DNA from: Candidatus Poribacteria bacterium
Lineage (GTDB): Bacteria; Poribacteria; WGA-4E; JAJDTR01
Length of the DNA: 64,000 nucleotides
NCBI GenBank assembly: GCA_028820655.1
Contig: JAPPIK010000026.1
Span: forward strand, 1-64,000
Direction: 5' to 3'
A program made the translations under genes and the position numbers. Below are positions 54,920-63,790 of this stretch, one piece after another. Under the pieces are notes generated by a model. The model was given only the letters and a program-made list of their open reading frames with translations. It made no database searches and was not told where the DNA came from. How positions within the stretch are numbered: position 1 is the first letter of the stretch; each line of letters begins with the position of its first letter.

Positions 54920-56584
54920 ATGGCAATCTTGGAAGGCGGACATATCCTCGCCAAGGCGCTGAAGCAGGAAGGTGTCGAATTCTTGTTCACCCTTTGCGGT
55001 GGAACAATCGAGTCAATCTACGACGGGTGTCTCAGTGAGAACATCAAGATTATTGATGTGCGCGTAGACCAATCCGCCACTATGATGGCGGATGCCTATG
55101 CTCGCGTCACCGGGAAAGCCGGCGTAAGCGCCGTGACCAGGGGTCCGGGGCACGTAAATATGATATACGGCTTGGCTACCGCCTATATGGCGGGAAGCCC
55201 GCTTTTCGCGTTAAGCGGCAACAGCGATGCCGACCAACTCGACATGGGCGGCTCGCAGGAACTCAATCAGATTGGTTTGGTCAAGCCGATTACCAAGTGG
55301 GCGAGGTTGGTCATGCAAACGGAGCGTCTGCCCGAATTCGTATCGGGCGGGTTTCGCAAGCTTTGGTCGGGCCGCCCCGGACCAACGCATCTCAGCGTTC
55401 CGTACGACATTCTGTACGATAAGATTGATGATTCCAATCTGAATTATCCCAAACCCGCGGAATATCGCTCCACCGCGCGAGTGTGCGGAGATCCCGATTT
55501 AATTGACGGCGCGTTGAAGTTACTATCCAAGGCGAACAACCCCGTTATTATCGCGGGAGGGTTGAATCACTGGCACGGTGCAAGCAGTGCACTTGTGGAC
55601 TTCGTCGAAGCGACAAGTATTCCTTTCTTCACCAAAGAAACCGATGTCAATGCAATCAATCACGCTCATCCACTCTACTTTGGCAAGGCGACGAATAGAT
55701 TCGCGGGCGCCGCGAAAGAACTGCGAAACGCTGACGTTGTTCTCGCATTGGGCATTACGTTCGATACCACGATAGGTTACGGAGGACCACCGCTGTTTGA
55801 TGAGAATGCAGCGTTTATTAAGGTCGATATAAGTGACGACGAAATGGGTAAGAACCGATCCTTTGAGGTCGGTATCGTCGGAGACATGAACTCGGTACTG
55901 ACAGAGATGGTCAAGTCGGCGGATAAGCACGACTTTCACAAGCCAAGCGATTGGATTGAGCGTTTGAATCTTGCCCGCGAGGGGTTTTTGCATCGCGTAT
56001 CAGCGGCGGAAAATTCAGACTCTGTTCCAGTGCACCCGTTGCGAATTTGCAGAGAGGTGCGTGAACTGTTCGGTGATGACGCCACGATCTCCGTTGATGG
56101 TGGAGATACCGTGCTGTTTTCCTTGATGGCGTTCAACCACTATCATCCCGCGCACTTCCTCGCCACAGGTCCCGTTGGCGGAATTGGACAAGGTGTGCCA
56201 TTCGCACTTGCCGGTAAATTGGCAAGACCGGATAAACCGAGTGTCTTGATAAGCGGCGACGGGGCCTTCGGCTATGGGGTCATCGAATACGACGCCGCCC
56301 TCAAACACGATCTGCCCATCATCACAATCATTTCAAGTGATCAGGCATGGGGCATTGTTCGTCACCCGCAAATCATGAGATACGGTTTGGAACGTGCGGT
56401 TGCTACGGATCTACGTTCCGTAGATTACGAGAGAGTTGCCGAAGCACTTGGTTGCCATGGCGAACTCGTGACTAATTCTGCCGAAATTCGCCCGGCATTG
56501 CAACGAGCCGCCGACGCCGGTGTTCCGGCAGTGATTAACGTCCCCACGATTTTCACGAGCGCAGAAGCCTTCTATCCGCAATAG
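54920..56584 (+). CDS. Thiamine-diphosphate-dependent enzyme, acetolactate-synthase-like
   Basis: 554 aa, with GGAAAAGGAACAC upstream. The three-domain layout of the decarboxylase/carboligase family is present: N-terminal Pyr domain, central domain, and C-terminal PP domain with the cofactor signature ISGDGAFGYGVIEYDAAL...IISSDQAWG (about 448-480). The residue that normally is the catalytic Glu (RHEQ) appears as Asp in VRVDQSATMMADAYAR (about 49-64). That could change cofactor activation, so the reaction may differ from acetolactate synthase. No small regulatory subunit is adjacent. Oxalyl-CoA decarboxylase or sulfoacetaldehyde acetyltransferase relatives are alternatives. Confidence 0.82.
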   Translation: MAILEGGHILAKALKQEGVEFLFTLCGGTIESIYDGCLSENIKIIDVRVDQSATMMADAYARVTGKAGVSAVTRGPGHVNMIYGLATAYMAGSPLFALSGNSDADQLDMGGSQELNQIGLVKPITKWARLVMQTERLPEFVSGGFRKLWSGRPGPTHLSVPYDILYDKIDDSNLNYPKPAEYRSTARVCGDPDLIDGALKLLSKANNPVIIAGGLNHWHGASSALVDFVEATSIPFFTKETDVNAINHAHPLYFGKATNRFAGAAKELRNADVVLALGITFDTTIGYGGPPLFDENAAFIKVDISDDEMGKNRSFEVGIVGDMNSVLTEMVKSADKHDFHKPSDWIERLNLAREGFLHRVSAAENSDSVPVHPLRICREVRELFGDDATISVDGGDTVLFSLMAFNHYHPAHFLATGPVGGIGQGVPFALAGKLARPDKPSVLISGDGAFGYGVIEYDAALKHDLPIITIISSDQAWGIVRHPQIMRYGLERAVATDLRSVDYERVAEALGCHGELVTNSAEIRPALQRAADAGVPAVINVPTIFTSAEAFYPQ

Positions 56585-56747
56585 GTAGGATTAAGTGGAT
56601 CATGATTGCGGTTCGACCGCACCGTCTAACCGGCACAGCGTGATTTACCTTGTTCCGCCGAGAGGTTTACTTGATCCGCGAAGAGCTATTAAATTCTGGT
56701 AAACAGGTGCTATCTTTTCCCGATTACACCAGTGTCCGCATTCTCTG

Positions 56748-57887
56748 ATGCCGAGTGCCCGGTTCTTTGCCACCTCCCCAAAAGGGGTTGAATCCATCCT
56801 CGCCAAGGAACTCAAGGCGTTAGGGATTGAAAACCTCAAGACAGCCGGCGGCGGTGTGCACTTTGAAGGTTCGATGGAAACCCTGTATCGAGCCAATCTT
56901 TGGCTTCGCACAGCGAACCGGGTGCTCATGCAGCTCGCCGAATTTCCGTGTCCCACGCCCCAAATTTTGTACCAAAATGCGCGTCAATATCGTTGGAATG
57001 ACTGGATTTCCGCTCAACAGACACTGGCTGTGGATTGCAACTGCCGGAATTCGGCAATTAATCACTCCCACTTCGCTGCTTTGAAAATCAAGGACGCGAT
57101 TGTCGACCAAATTCGTGACAGTACCGGAAGCCGCCCGAATGTAGACGTTCGGAATCCGAATGTTCGAGTCAATGCCCATATTGCAAACGATCGCTGTGTG
57201 CTTAGCCTTGATTCGTCCGGGGATGGCTTGCACATGCGAGGATATCGCCGTCAAGCAACCGAGGCGCCTATCCGAGAGACGTTGGCGGCGGCTATCGTTG
57301 AATTGGCGGACTGGAATTCGGAAGGATTCTTTATTGACCCGATGTGTGGCTCGGGCACCATTCTGATCGAAGCTGCCCTGAAAGCACTAAATTATGCTCC
57401 CGGTCTATTGCGCGTAGGGAGCCGGTCGTTTGGGTTTCAACAGTGGCGAGGATTCGATCAGCAATGCTGGGACGAGATAGTCAGTGAGGCGCGGAATCAG
57501 GTCCGCGAGAGGATTCCGGGTAGACTTCTGGGGTACGACCTTTCACGTGCAGCGGTTGGCATCGCCAAGAACAATGTAAGCACAGCCGGTTTGACGAGTC
57601 ATATTCGCCTGTCCAGAGGAGATGTGTTTAACCTTCATCCTTCCGGACACACCGGAATCATCGCCTGCAATCTGCCGTTCGGCGAGCGATCCGGCGACGC
57701 GGAAGCACTTGTACCTCTTTACAAAGGGGTGGGCGACATTCTCAAGCAACGATGCACCGGTTATAAAGCGTACCTTTTTAGCGGTAACCTGAAGTTGGTG
57801 AAATCCATCGGTTTGCGCCCGTCTCGCCGTTTTGCCGTGCAAAATGGGCCGATTGAGTGTCGTCTTCTAGAGTACAAGTTGTATTAG
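56748..57887 (+). CDS. THUMP-domain RNA guanine-N2 methyltransferase (RlmL N-half-like)
   Basis: 379 aa. An N-terminal ferredoxin-like and THUMP region (about 1-160; SPKGVESILAKELKALG) precedes the RlmL/Trm14-type methyltransferase: FIDPMCGSGTILIEAAL (about 199-215), RLLGYDLSRAAVGIAKNN and the catalytic IIACNLPFGERSG. It should form m2G in 23S rRNA or tRNA. The length equals the single-domain YpsC form, without the RlmK half. Confidence 0.9.
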   Translation: MPSARFFATSPKGVESILAKELKALGIENLKTAGGGVHFEGSMETLYRANLWLRTANRVLMQLAEFPCPTPQILYQNARQYRWNDWISAQQTLAVDCNCRNSAINHSHFAALKIKDAIVDQIRDSTGSRPNVDVRNPNVRVNAHIANDRCVLSLDSSGDGLHMRGYRRQATEAPIRETLAAAIVELADWNSEGFFIDPMCGSGTILIEAALKALNYAPGLLRVGSRSFGFQQWRGFDQQCWDEIVSEARNQVRERIPGRLLGYDLSRAAVGIAKNNVSTAGLTSHIRLSRGDVFNLHPSGHTGIIACNLPFGERSGDAEALVPLYKGVGDILKQRCTGYKAYLFSGNLKLVKSIGLRPSRRFAVQNGPIECRLLEYKLY

Positions 57888-57917
57888 TGACAATTTGGGC
57901 AAAAGCGAGTCAGTTGG

Positions 57918-58043
57918 CTAGATGAGCGAAAGGTTAAAAATAGTTACGGCGTAAAACGCAATGAGAAATCCCAAAGCGATCAAATAGAAGATGCAAAACG
58001 TGTCAACACGCGTAAATGAACCGTGAAGAAGCGCGAGCGCCGC
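57918..58043 (-). pseudogene. Possible remnant or start-less small membrane protein
   Basis: A 41-codon minus-strand frame between an in-frame TGA (58044-58046) and TAG (57918-57920) encodes a hydrophobic helix, DTFCIFYLIALGFLIAFYAV followed by TIFNLSLI. No start codon or ribosome site is evident, and the preceding DNA stays open in another frame (ending in RFIYAC). It could be the frameshifted tail of a lost membrane protein. Otherwise 57888-58145 is empty. Confidence 0.25.
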
Positions 58044-58145
58044 TCAACTTTTCGACCATCGCAATGAAGGCCAGTAACCGAATTTTTTGTGGGTGACTTA
58101 TCCACTTTATGACGGGTTTTAATCCGAATTTAGAGTTAACAGAGC

Positions 58146-59342
58146 ATGAGAAATGCCAACTCGTTGGTGTCGCAAAAATCACTACTATTCACGGAGTCCG
58201 TCATAAGGGGGATGTCACAACTCTGCCTTCGTCATGACGCGATCAATCTATCGCAAGGAACTCCAGGTTTTGAACCGCCCGACGAAGTCAAGCAAGCCGT
58301 AGCCGATGCCGTGCAAAACGGCTATAACCAATATAGCATCACTTGGGGGGCGCCAAGCCTGCGACGAGCCATTGCGCAGAAGATGACGACCTTCAACGGC
58401 ATCCCGACCGACCCGGAGCTGAACGTGACAGTCACTTGCGGCGCCACCGAGGGAATGATGTCGGCGATGTTGGCAATCATCAATCCCGGAGACGAGGTGA
58501 TTGTTTTCGAGCCGTTTTACGAGAATTACGGTCCCGATGTAATCATCTCCGGCGCAAAGCCGGTCTATGTCCCGTTACGCGATTCCATACGGGCAGATGG
58601 CTCCGTTGAATTGGCGTACGACGCAGACGAACTTCGCCGGGCATTCAGCAGCAACACAAAGGCAATTATACTAAACACTCCGAATAATCCACTTGGCAAG
58701 GTCTTTGGGCGAAACGAACTAAAGGACATTGCGGCGCTCTGCTGCGAATTTGACTGTCTTGTCGTCACCGACGAAATTTACGAACATCTGATTTACGACA
58801 ATCAATCGCATATTAGCATCGGCTCTTTTCCTGAAATGCGCGACCGGACGATAACCGTATCGGGATTGAGCAAGACTTACTCAATGACGGGGTGGAGGTT
58901 GGGATATGTCATCGCCCCACAGTATCTGACAGATGCCATTCGAAAATTTCACGACTTTTTGACGGTCGGAGCGCCGCATCCACTGCAAGAGGCGGCTACC
59001 GTCGCGTTAGGTTTAGGCGCCGAGTATTACAAGTCTCTCGTCGAGGAATATGACGCAAGGAGGAGAACTTTCTTACAGTTGCTAATCGATGCGGGCTTTC
59101 GCTGTTATCCGCCGGACGGCGCGTATTATATCATGACGGAAATTAGTGACTTCGGATTTGAAGACGACACGAAGTTTGCACATTGGCTAGTGAAAGAAAT
59201 TGGCGTAGGAGGCGTGCCGGGATCAAGTTTTTATAGTCGTCCGGAGCTTGGTCGGACAAAACTGAGATTAATGTACAGCAAGCCCGAATCGGTGTTGATT
59301 GAAGTCGGCGACAAGTTGATGAAAATTCGTGAGAGGATTTGA
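58146..59342 (+). CDS. PLP-dependent aminotransferase (class I/II)
   Basis: 398 aa fold-type I enzyme. Landmarks are INLSQGTPGFEPPDEV near the start, VTCGATEGMMSAM, LNTPNNPLGKVF, VVTDEIYEHLIYD, the Schiff-base Lys in SGLSKTYSMTGWRLGY and the carboxylate Arg in KLRLMYSKPE. It resembles aspartate/kynurenine-type (AspC/YbdL) enzymes. The amino donor and acceptor cannot be fixed. Confidence 0.88.
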   Translation: MRNANSLVSQKSLLFTESVIRGMSQLCLRHDAINLSQGTPGFEPPDEVKQAVADAVQNGYNQYSITWGAPSLRRAIAQKMTTFNGIPTDPELNVTVTCGATEGMMSAMLAIINPGDEVIVFEPFYENYGPDVIISGAKPVYVPLRDSIRADGSVELAYDADELRRAFSSNTKAIILNTPNNPLGKVFGRNELKDIAALCCEFDCLVVTDEIYEHLIYDNQSHISIGSFPEMRDRTITVSGLSKTYSMTGWRLGYVIAPQYLTDAIRKFHDFLTVGAPHPLQEAATVALGLGAEYYKSLVEEYDARRRTFLQLLIDAGFRCYPPDGAYYIMTEISDFGFEDDTKFAHWLVKEIGVGGVPGSSFYSRPELGRTKLRLMYSKPESVLIEVGDKLMKIRERI

Positions 59343-59490
59343 TTTGCGCAAATTATTTCAAGCGAAATCCCGCCTGAGCAATGGAAGAATGATGTTGTTA
59401 TGTCATGTGTTCGGTAACTCAAAAAGGGAATGAGAGTTTTTGGGAGTTTTCGCTACAAACTGTATATTGTTAAATCAAAAAGGAGAATAC

Positions 59491-60120
59491 ATGAAGTACC
59501 AAATCGTTTGTTCAATGGCACTTTTTTCACTCGTCACCCTGTTGCAATGGGCTCCCGACGCCAATGCGAGGGCTTTCAGAATAGCCAAACTTCCGGGTGG
59601 GGGACCCAATTTCGGGTGCGCCGCCTGTCATGTTAATCCCGGCGGCGGAGGGGCACGAAACTCCTTCGGTTTAGATTATGAAGCTATCGCGCTTGCTGCC
59701 GGAGATGTGTATACCGATGAACTCGGTCAGAAGGATTCCGACGGCGACGGATTTACCAACGATGAAGAGTTCAATGCCGATCCCGCAACCGAGCCGTGGA
59801 ACGGCGATTCGCACCCACCGTTGATGGATGTGTCTGTAGAGTCAATCGGAAAGATGTTTGCGATCTGGGCTCGGCTCAAATTGGAACCGATGGGGGTTGG
59901 TAGGAATTTACGTCCCGCGGCCGAGAACACGCTTCGGAATCCGCCTACAGCGCTCCAGCGGCCGCCTACGTCAGCGAACCAAAGGAATTCGGCGGTGGAT
60001 GGGAGAGACTCTCTCGAAGCCAAGAATCAGCCCAAATCGGCTAGCAAGTCTTCAGTTACAAAAAACAGGAAGAAACCCACGGTAAGCAAAAATGTTGCTC
60101 GCACCGTGCGCAAGAGTTAG
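59491..60120 (+). CDS. Exported CxxCH and calcium-loop protein with basic tail
   Basis: 209 aa from the ATG at 59491 after AAGGAG; the frame is open from 59440 but the downstream start opens a clean signal peptide (about 1-25, cut near ANA-RA). A single haem-c-type motif CAACH lies at about 41-45 in NFGCAACHVNPGGGG. An acidic DSDGDGFTNDEEF calcium loop follows at about 80-92. The last 80 residues are low-complexity and strongly basic. Monohaem plus thrombospondin-3/EF-like loop plus cationic tail is an unusual combination; periplasmic electron transfer or surface binding is inferred. Confidence 0.7.
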   Translation: MKYQIVCSMALFSLVTLLQWAPDANARAFRIAKLPGGGPNFGCAACHVNPGGGGARNSFGLDYEAIALAAGDVYTDELGQKDSDGDGFTNDEEFNADPATEPWNGDSHPPLMDVSVESIGKMFAIWARLKLEPMGVGRNLRPAAENTLRNPPTALQRPPTSANQRNSAVDGRDSLEAKNQPKSASKSSVTKNRKKPTVSKNVARTVRKS

Positions 60121-60395
60121 GCTTAGCTTGTAAACGCGCAACTCAATCCGTAAAGCGAGGCACTTCTCCAGCTTGTCCGTGAAGGAATTCAATACGTAAT
60201 ATCCGTGGTTTGGACGAATGGACACGGATCGAAGGCTTCGAGTGACTGGCGTTCAAGTAGAACCAACAATGCCGCTCTCCATTTTTACATCTCGAATCCG
60301 AAAATCGCAAACAATGCAAGTTGCTACTTTCGGGATTCTATACATTTACCACGGTTTCCGATTGAAAATTGTCCATTGATCGAGGAGATTCGCAG

Positions 60396-60452
60396 CGCAA
60401 GGAATCTCTATTGCGGTCGTCATCCACTCCTTTGATCTATTCGCTCGCTTGA
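60396..60452. repeat. Dispersed repeat family B
   Basis: Two partial units (AATCTCTATTGCGGTCGTCA with CCACTCC, then ATTCGCTCGCTTGATG) upstream of the TolC-like gene. The interval 60121-60531 has no gene; 60316-60326 contains CAAGTTGCTAC, also seen at 21013 and 22266. Confidence 0.55.
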
Positions 60453-60531
60453 TGTGTCAGTTTGCATATCACAGGCACAATCCAGCAGATCGTGCCAAAA
60501 AGGCGGCAATTTGGGTCAAATAATCATAGCA

Positions 60532-61956
60532 ATGAAAAAGAATGCAAACGTGAATCACCCGTATACGCAGATAGCACTGCTCGCGCCGCTGCTCGTGATT
60601 ATTGCCTCCTCGGTCCGTTCAGAAATCATCGACAATGCCGACGCGCAAACAACATTGAAACTGACGCTTGAAAAAAGTATCACGCAAGCTCAGAAAAGCA
60701 ATTTGAACATTCTATCGCTCGAAGAGAAAGTGAAAACTGCCGAAACGTTGGTACGAGCCGCACGAGCACGTCTTTTGCCTCATGTGTCCGTTACCAGCAA
60801 TTACACATATTTCAAAGACCTGTCCCGGTCTGTGCTTGAATTTGGGAATGGCGGGTTTCCGACGTTTCCCAGTGTCGATGGCATGGGACAAAACGGAAGG
60901 GATGGCACGGAGCAGTCAGTCATCGAGATTGAATTCGGCGCACATCACAACCTGCAATCAACGCTCGGCCTACGACAGCCCATTTTTGCATGGGGTCGTT
61001 ATTTCTACGCATATCAGGGAGCCCAGCTTGATTTGGAAGCGGCAAGAAAGGAGTTGCAGTCGGGTATAAATCAACTCTCTCTGGATGTGTCGGAGGCGTT
61101 TCATGGTGTGCTCCTCGCCCAAGAATTCGCGAATGTAGCGGAGCAAACCGTCGCCCTCGTGCAAGAGCAACTCAATATGGCTCAAAAGAAGTTCAATGCG
61201 GGCGCCGTCACAAACTTTGACGTATTACGCGCCAAGGTGCAGTTGGCGAACACCAAAACTCAACTGATTCAGGCGCGGAATCGGGTGGATGTTGCCCAGC
61301 ATGCCTTCAAAAACCTGCTCAACATTGATCTCGCCGACGAGATTCTCTTGACGGGAAATTTTGAACTTCCGGAACTGTCCGATTTAAAGTTGGGCGCCCT
61401 GATTCCGTTAGCAAAGAAAAACCGTCCGGAGATCCAGCAGCTTGAATTCAGCGAGGCTGCCGGTCGGAAACGATTGGATTCCGCGAAAACAGCCAATCTT
61501 CCCGATCTTTCCCTGTTTTCAAATTATCAAGTTGATGACAACGAGAAGCTCACGCGGATGAACCGGGTTTGGAACGTCGGAGTACAGATTAACATTCCTA
61601 TCTTCGATGGCCTGGCGACTCGGGCGGCTGTGCAGCAGGCAAAATCCGGATTGAAGCAGGTGAAACTCGCCAAAGACCAGCGAATTGATTTCGTAGAATT
61701 CGAGGTGCGTACGGCTTTTCTCAATCTTGTACAGGCAAAGTCGTCGATTGATGTTCAGAAGGAAACAGTGACCCAAGCCGAGGAAAGCATGCGGATCGCA
61801 AATCTGCGATACGACAACGGTATGCTTACCAGCGTCGAGTTGACTGACGCCCAACTGGCTCTCGCACAAGCGGAGGTTAATCATCTTCAAGCGCGGCACG
61901 ACTTTGTCGTAGAGTTTGCACGATTGGAAAGGGCGGTGGGGCAGCCGTTGAGGTGA
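60532..61956 (+). CDS. TolC-family outer-membrane efflux protein
   Basis: 474 aa from the ATG at 60532, which begins a signal peptide; an ATG at 60454 would add 26 residues that are repeat DNA. The two OEP halves are recognisable from long heptad-rich helices: LTLEKSITQAQKSNLNILSLEE, ARARLLPHVSVTSNY, KKFNAGAVTNFDVLRAKVQLANTKT in the first and LRYDNGMLTSVELTDAQLALAQAE in the second. It would form the outer-membrane channel of a tripartite exporter. No adaptor or pump gene follows on this strand. Confidence 0.88.
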   Translation: MKKNANVNHPYTQIALLAPLLVIIASSVRSEIIDNADAQTTLKLTLEKSITQAQKSNLNILSLEEKVKTAETLVRAARARLLPHVSVTSNYTYFKDLSRSVLEFGNGGFPTFPSVDGMGQNGRDGTEQSVIEIEFGAHHNLQSTLGLRQPIFAWGRYFYAYQGAQLDLEAARKELQSGINQLSLDVSEAFHGVLLAQEFANVAEQTVALVQEQLNMAQKKFNAGAVTNFDVLRAKVQLANTKTQLIQARNRVDVAQHAFKNLLNIDLADEILLTGNFELPELSDLKLGALIPLAKKNRPEIQQLEFSEAAGRKRLDSAKTANLPDLSLFSNYQVDDNEKLTRMNRVWNVGVQINIPIFDGLATRAAVQQAKSGLKQVKLAKDQRIDFVEFEVRTAFLNLVQAKSSIDVQKETVTQAEESMRIANLRYDNGMLTSVELTDAQLALAQAEVNHLQARHDFVVEFARLERAVGQPLR

Positions 61957-62068
61957 AGCCGCTCGCGATTACGGCTGGAAAACACAGGACGCGGTTGAGT
62001 ATCCTACGGACAGTGGCAGAGCATGAAGGATCGGAACATGGCGCAGCGCATTGTCCACTCGTCATGTG

Positions 62069-62452
62069 TCAAGATTCGCGCCGCTCACCAATACAGTAGC
62101 ACAAACCGTCGGGCGCGATGACGAAGAATAGAACGTAAGGCTCATCAACTTGGTAATCCGGCTCTTCTCTGTCCAATCCGTTAGCTTTTAGCTCGCTGAA
62201 TGCGACCTCCACGTCATCGACCTCGAAGAAACACCCGTCATTCGAAGGATCTCCGCCATTTTCAGCCAAGCCAATTTTAACCTCGTCTCTCGATAGCACG
62301 GCGGACTTGTGAGGCGCGTGTTGTCTCGCTTCCACTTGAAATCCCATGACGGATTCGTAAAAAGGTATTGCCTGATCCAAATCTTCAACCGGAAGGTTCA
62401 TGACATCGTCCTGATACGGGCTTGCCGTTTTGAAGAAAGCCTTTATACTCAT
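62069..62452 (-). CDS. VOC-superfamily protein (glyoxalase/bleomycin-resistance fold)
   Basis: 127 aa, two beta-alpha-beta-beta-beta modules. MNLPVEDLDQAIPFYESVMGF opens the fold and the second module runs through CFFEVDDVEVAFSELKANGL to YVLFFVIAPDGLCYCIGER. Candidate metal or catalytic acids are not clear, so the reaction is unknown. It converges with the TolC gene. Confidence 0.82.
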   Translation of the reverse strand: MSIKAFFKTASPYQDDVMNLPVEDLDQAIPFYESVMGFQVEARQHAPHKSAVLSRDEVKIGLAENGGDPSNDGCFFEVDDVEVAFSELKANGLDREEPDYQVDEPYVLFFVIAPDGLCYCIGERRES

Positions 62453-62679
62453 GTGTCACTCCTTACCTTCCCAGTAGCCATTAACCGGGAAGTTCTTCGA
62501 CACGTACAGTCGCATGTCATTTATGCCACGTAACGAGCGATTTTCCCGCGGCGTTACATCGCCCACGTTGCTTCCCGCCTCGGCGGGTGAAGTTTTTCGA
62601 AAGCCGATTAGCCGTAAAACATCAAAATTTAATTCAAGCCACTCTCCAGCGCTGCAAAAACGGCTCCCACCACCGGATT

Positions 62680-63699
62680 CTATTTGCCTACGCCATTGTG
62701 TACAACATTATACAGATCGGTGTTATCCATCAAGTCACCTATTCGTTCCGCGTTGGGGCCCCAACCGTAGACGGGAACATTCGTACTCGTATGTCCCTCG
62801 GTGGACCACGACACAGTTGGAAATTTGCCTATTCCATTGTTTTCAAGAACCCGCAAACCTCCGGTTTCGTGATCGGCAGTGACAATAATGAGCGTGTCGT
62901 TCCGACCATCACTCCAATCCATCACTACCTTCAGAGTTTTGGAAAACTCGATTGTCTCGCAGACGTTGCGCTCAATATCATTGAGATGTCCCGCATGGTC
63001 AATTCTGCCCCCTTCAATCATCAGAAAAAACCCGACCGGATTTCTAACCAATATGTCCATCGCGGTTGCCGTCATTTCAGAAAGGTGAGGAAGATCGCCA
63101 AGTCCGTCGTACTCATAAGGAAGATTTGAATCGCCAAACTGCCCCGATACGTGAGAGAGGTTCTTCGTGTCTAATGTTAGCAAGCCATGGCGATCGGTTA
63201 CAACGCTGTAGTTTGCAGCTTCTGCCTCCGCGACAGACATGCCGTTAGCGCCGCCGCCAAACAACACGTTTGGTCGGGTATAGTTTAGGTAATCACACGC
63301 AATCTCCTCAAGATTGCCACGCGAGGGGTTGTGGGCGCCAAAGGCTGCAGGAGTCGCGTGGGTGATAAACGTCGTGGAAACCAATCCTGTGCTCTTGCCC
63401 TGATCTCTGAAGTGTTCCAGAAGCGTGTACAATTTTCGACCGTCGCCGGGTAACGCGATACTGACGACGCCATTATTGACCTTCACTCCGGTTGCCAAGG
63501 CGGTTGCCGCTGCGGCTGAATCGGTCATAGACGAATCCGCCGAGTGCGTTGTCACTTCACCTTGATTCGGAAATGCTTCAAATGACAATGTGCCGGCATC
63601 ACCGTGTGCGTACATCCCGGCGGCTTTCACCTTCTCAAAACCCATCCCGTCGCCGATACAAAAGATAACATTTTTAGGCAGATTTGGCTCGTGCCTCAT
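62680..63699 (-). CDS. Alkaline phosphatase (PhoA superfamily)
   Basis: 339 aa, short for PhoA but with its core. FCIGDGMGFEKV holds the first Asp ligand. The nucleophile is in DSSMTDSAAAATALATG, the His/Asp ligands are in FLMIEGGRIDHAGHLND and VTADHETGGLRVL, and a late His is in EGHTSTNVPVY. No signal peptide is visible, unusual for the family, so a missed upstream start or a cytoplasmic variant is possible. Upstream on the same strand is a metallophosphoesterase gene, so a phosphate-releasing pair is plausible. Confidence 0.88.
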   Translation of the reverse strand: MRHEPNLPKNVIFCIGDGMGFEKVKAAGMYAHGDAGTLSFEAFPNQGEVTTHSADSSMTDSAAAATALATGVKVNNGVVSIALPGDGRKLYTLLEHFRDQGKSTGLVSTTFITHATPAAFGAHNPSRGNLEEIACDYLNYTRPNVLFGGGANGMSVAEAEAANYSVVTDRHGLLTLDTKNLSHVSGQFGDSNLPYEYDGLGDLPHLSEMTATAMDILVRNPVGFFLMIEGGRIDHAGHLNDIERNVCETIEFSKTLKVVMDWSDGRNDTLIIVTADHETGGLRVLENNGIGKFPTVSWSTEGHTSTNVPVYGWGPNAERIGDLMDNTDLYNVVHNGVGK

Positions 63700-63790
63700 A
63701 CCTCTCCCTCTCTCGTCTAAACAGTACCTCGTTCGAAAAGTTAATTAGTTGGGGGCCACCCAAGGTTTCTCTTCGGGAAACCTAACCGGT

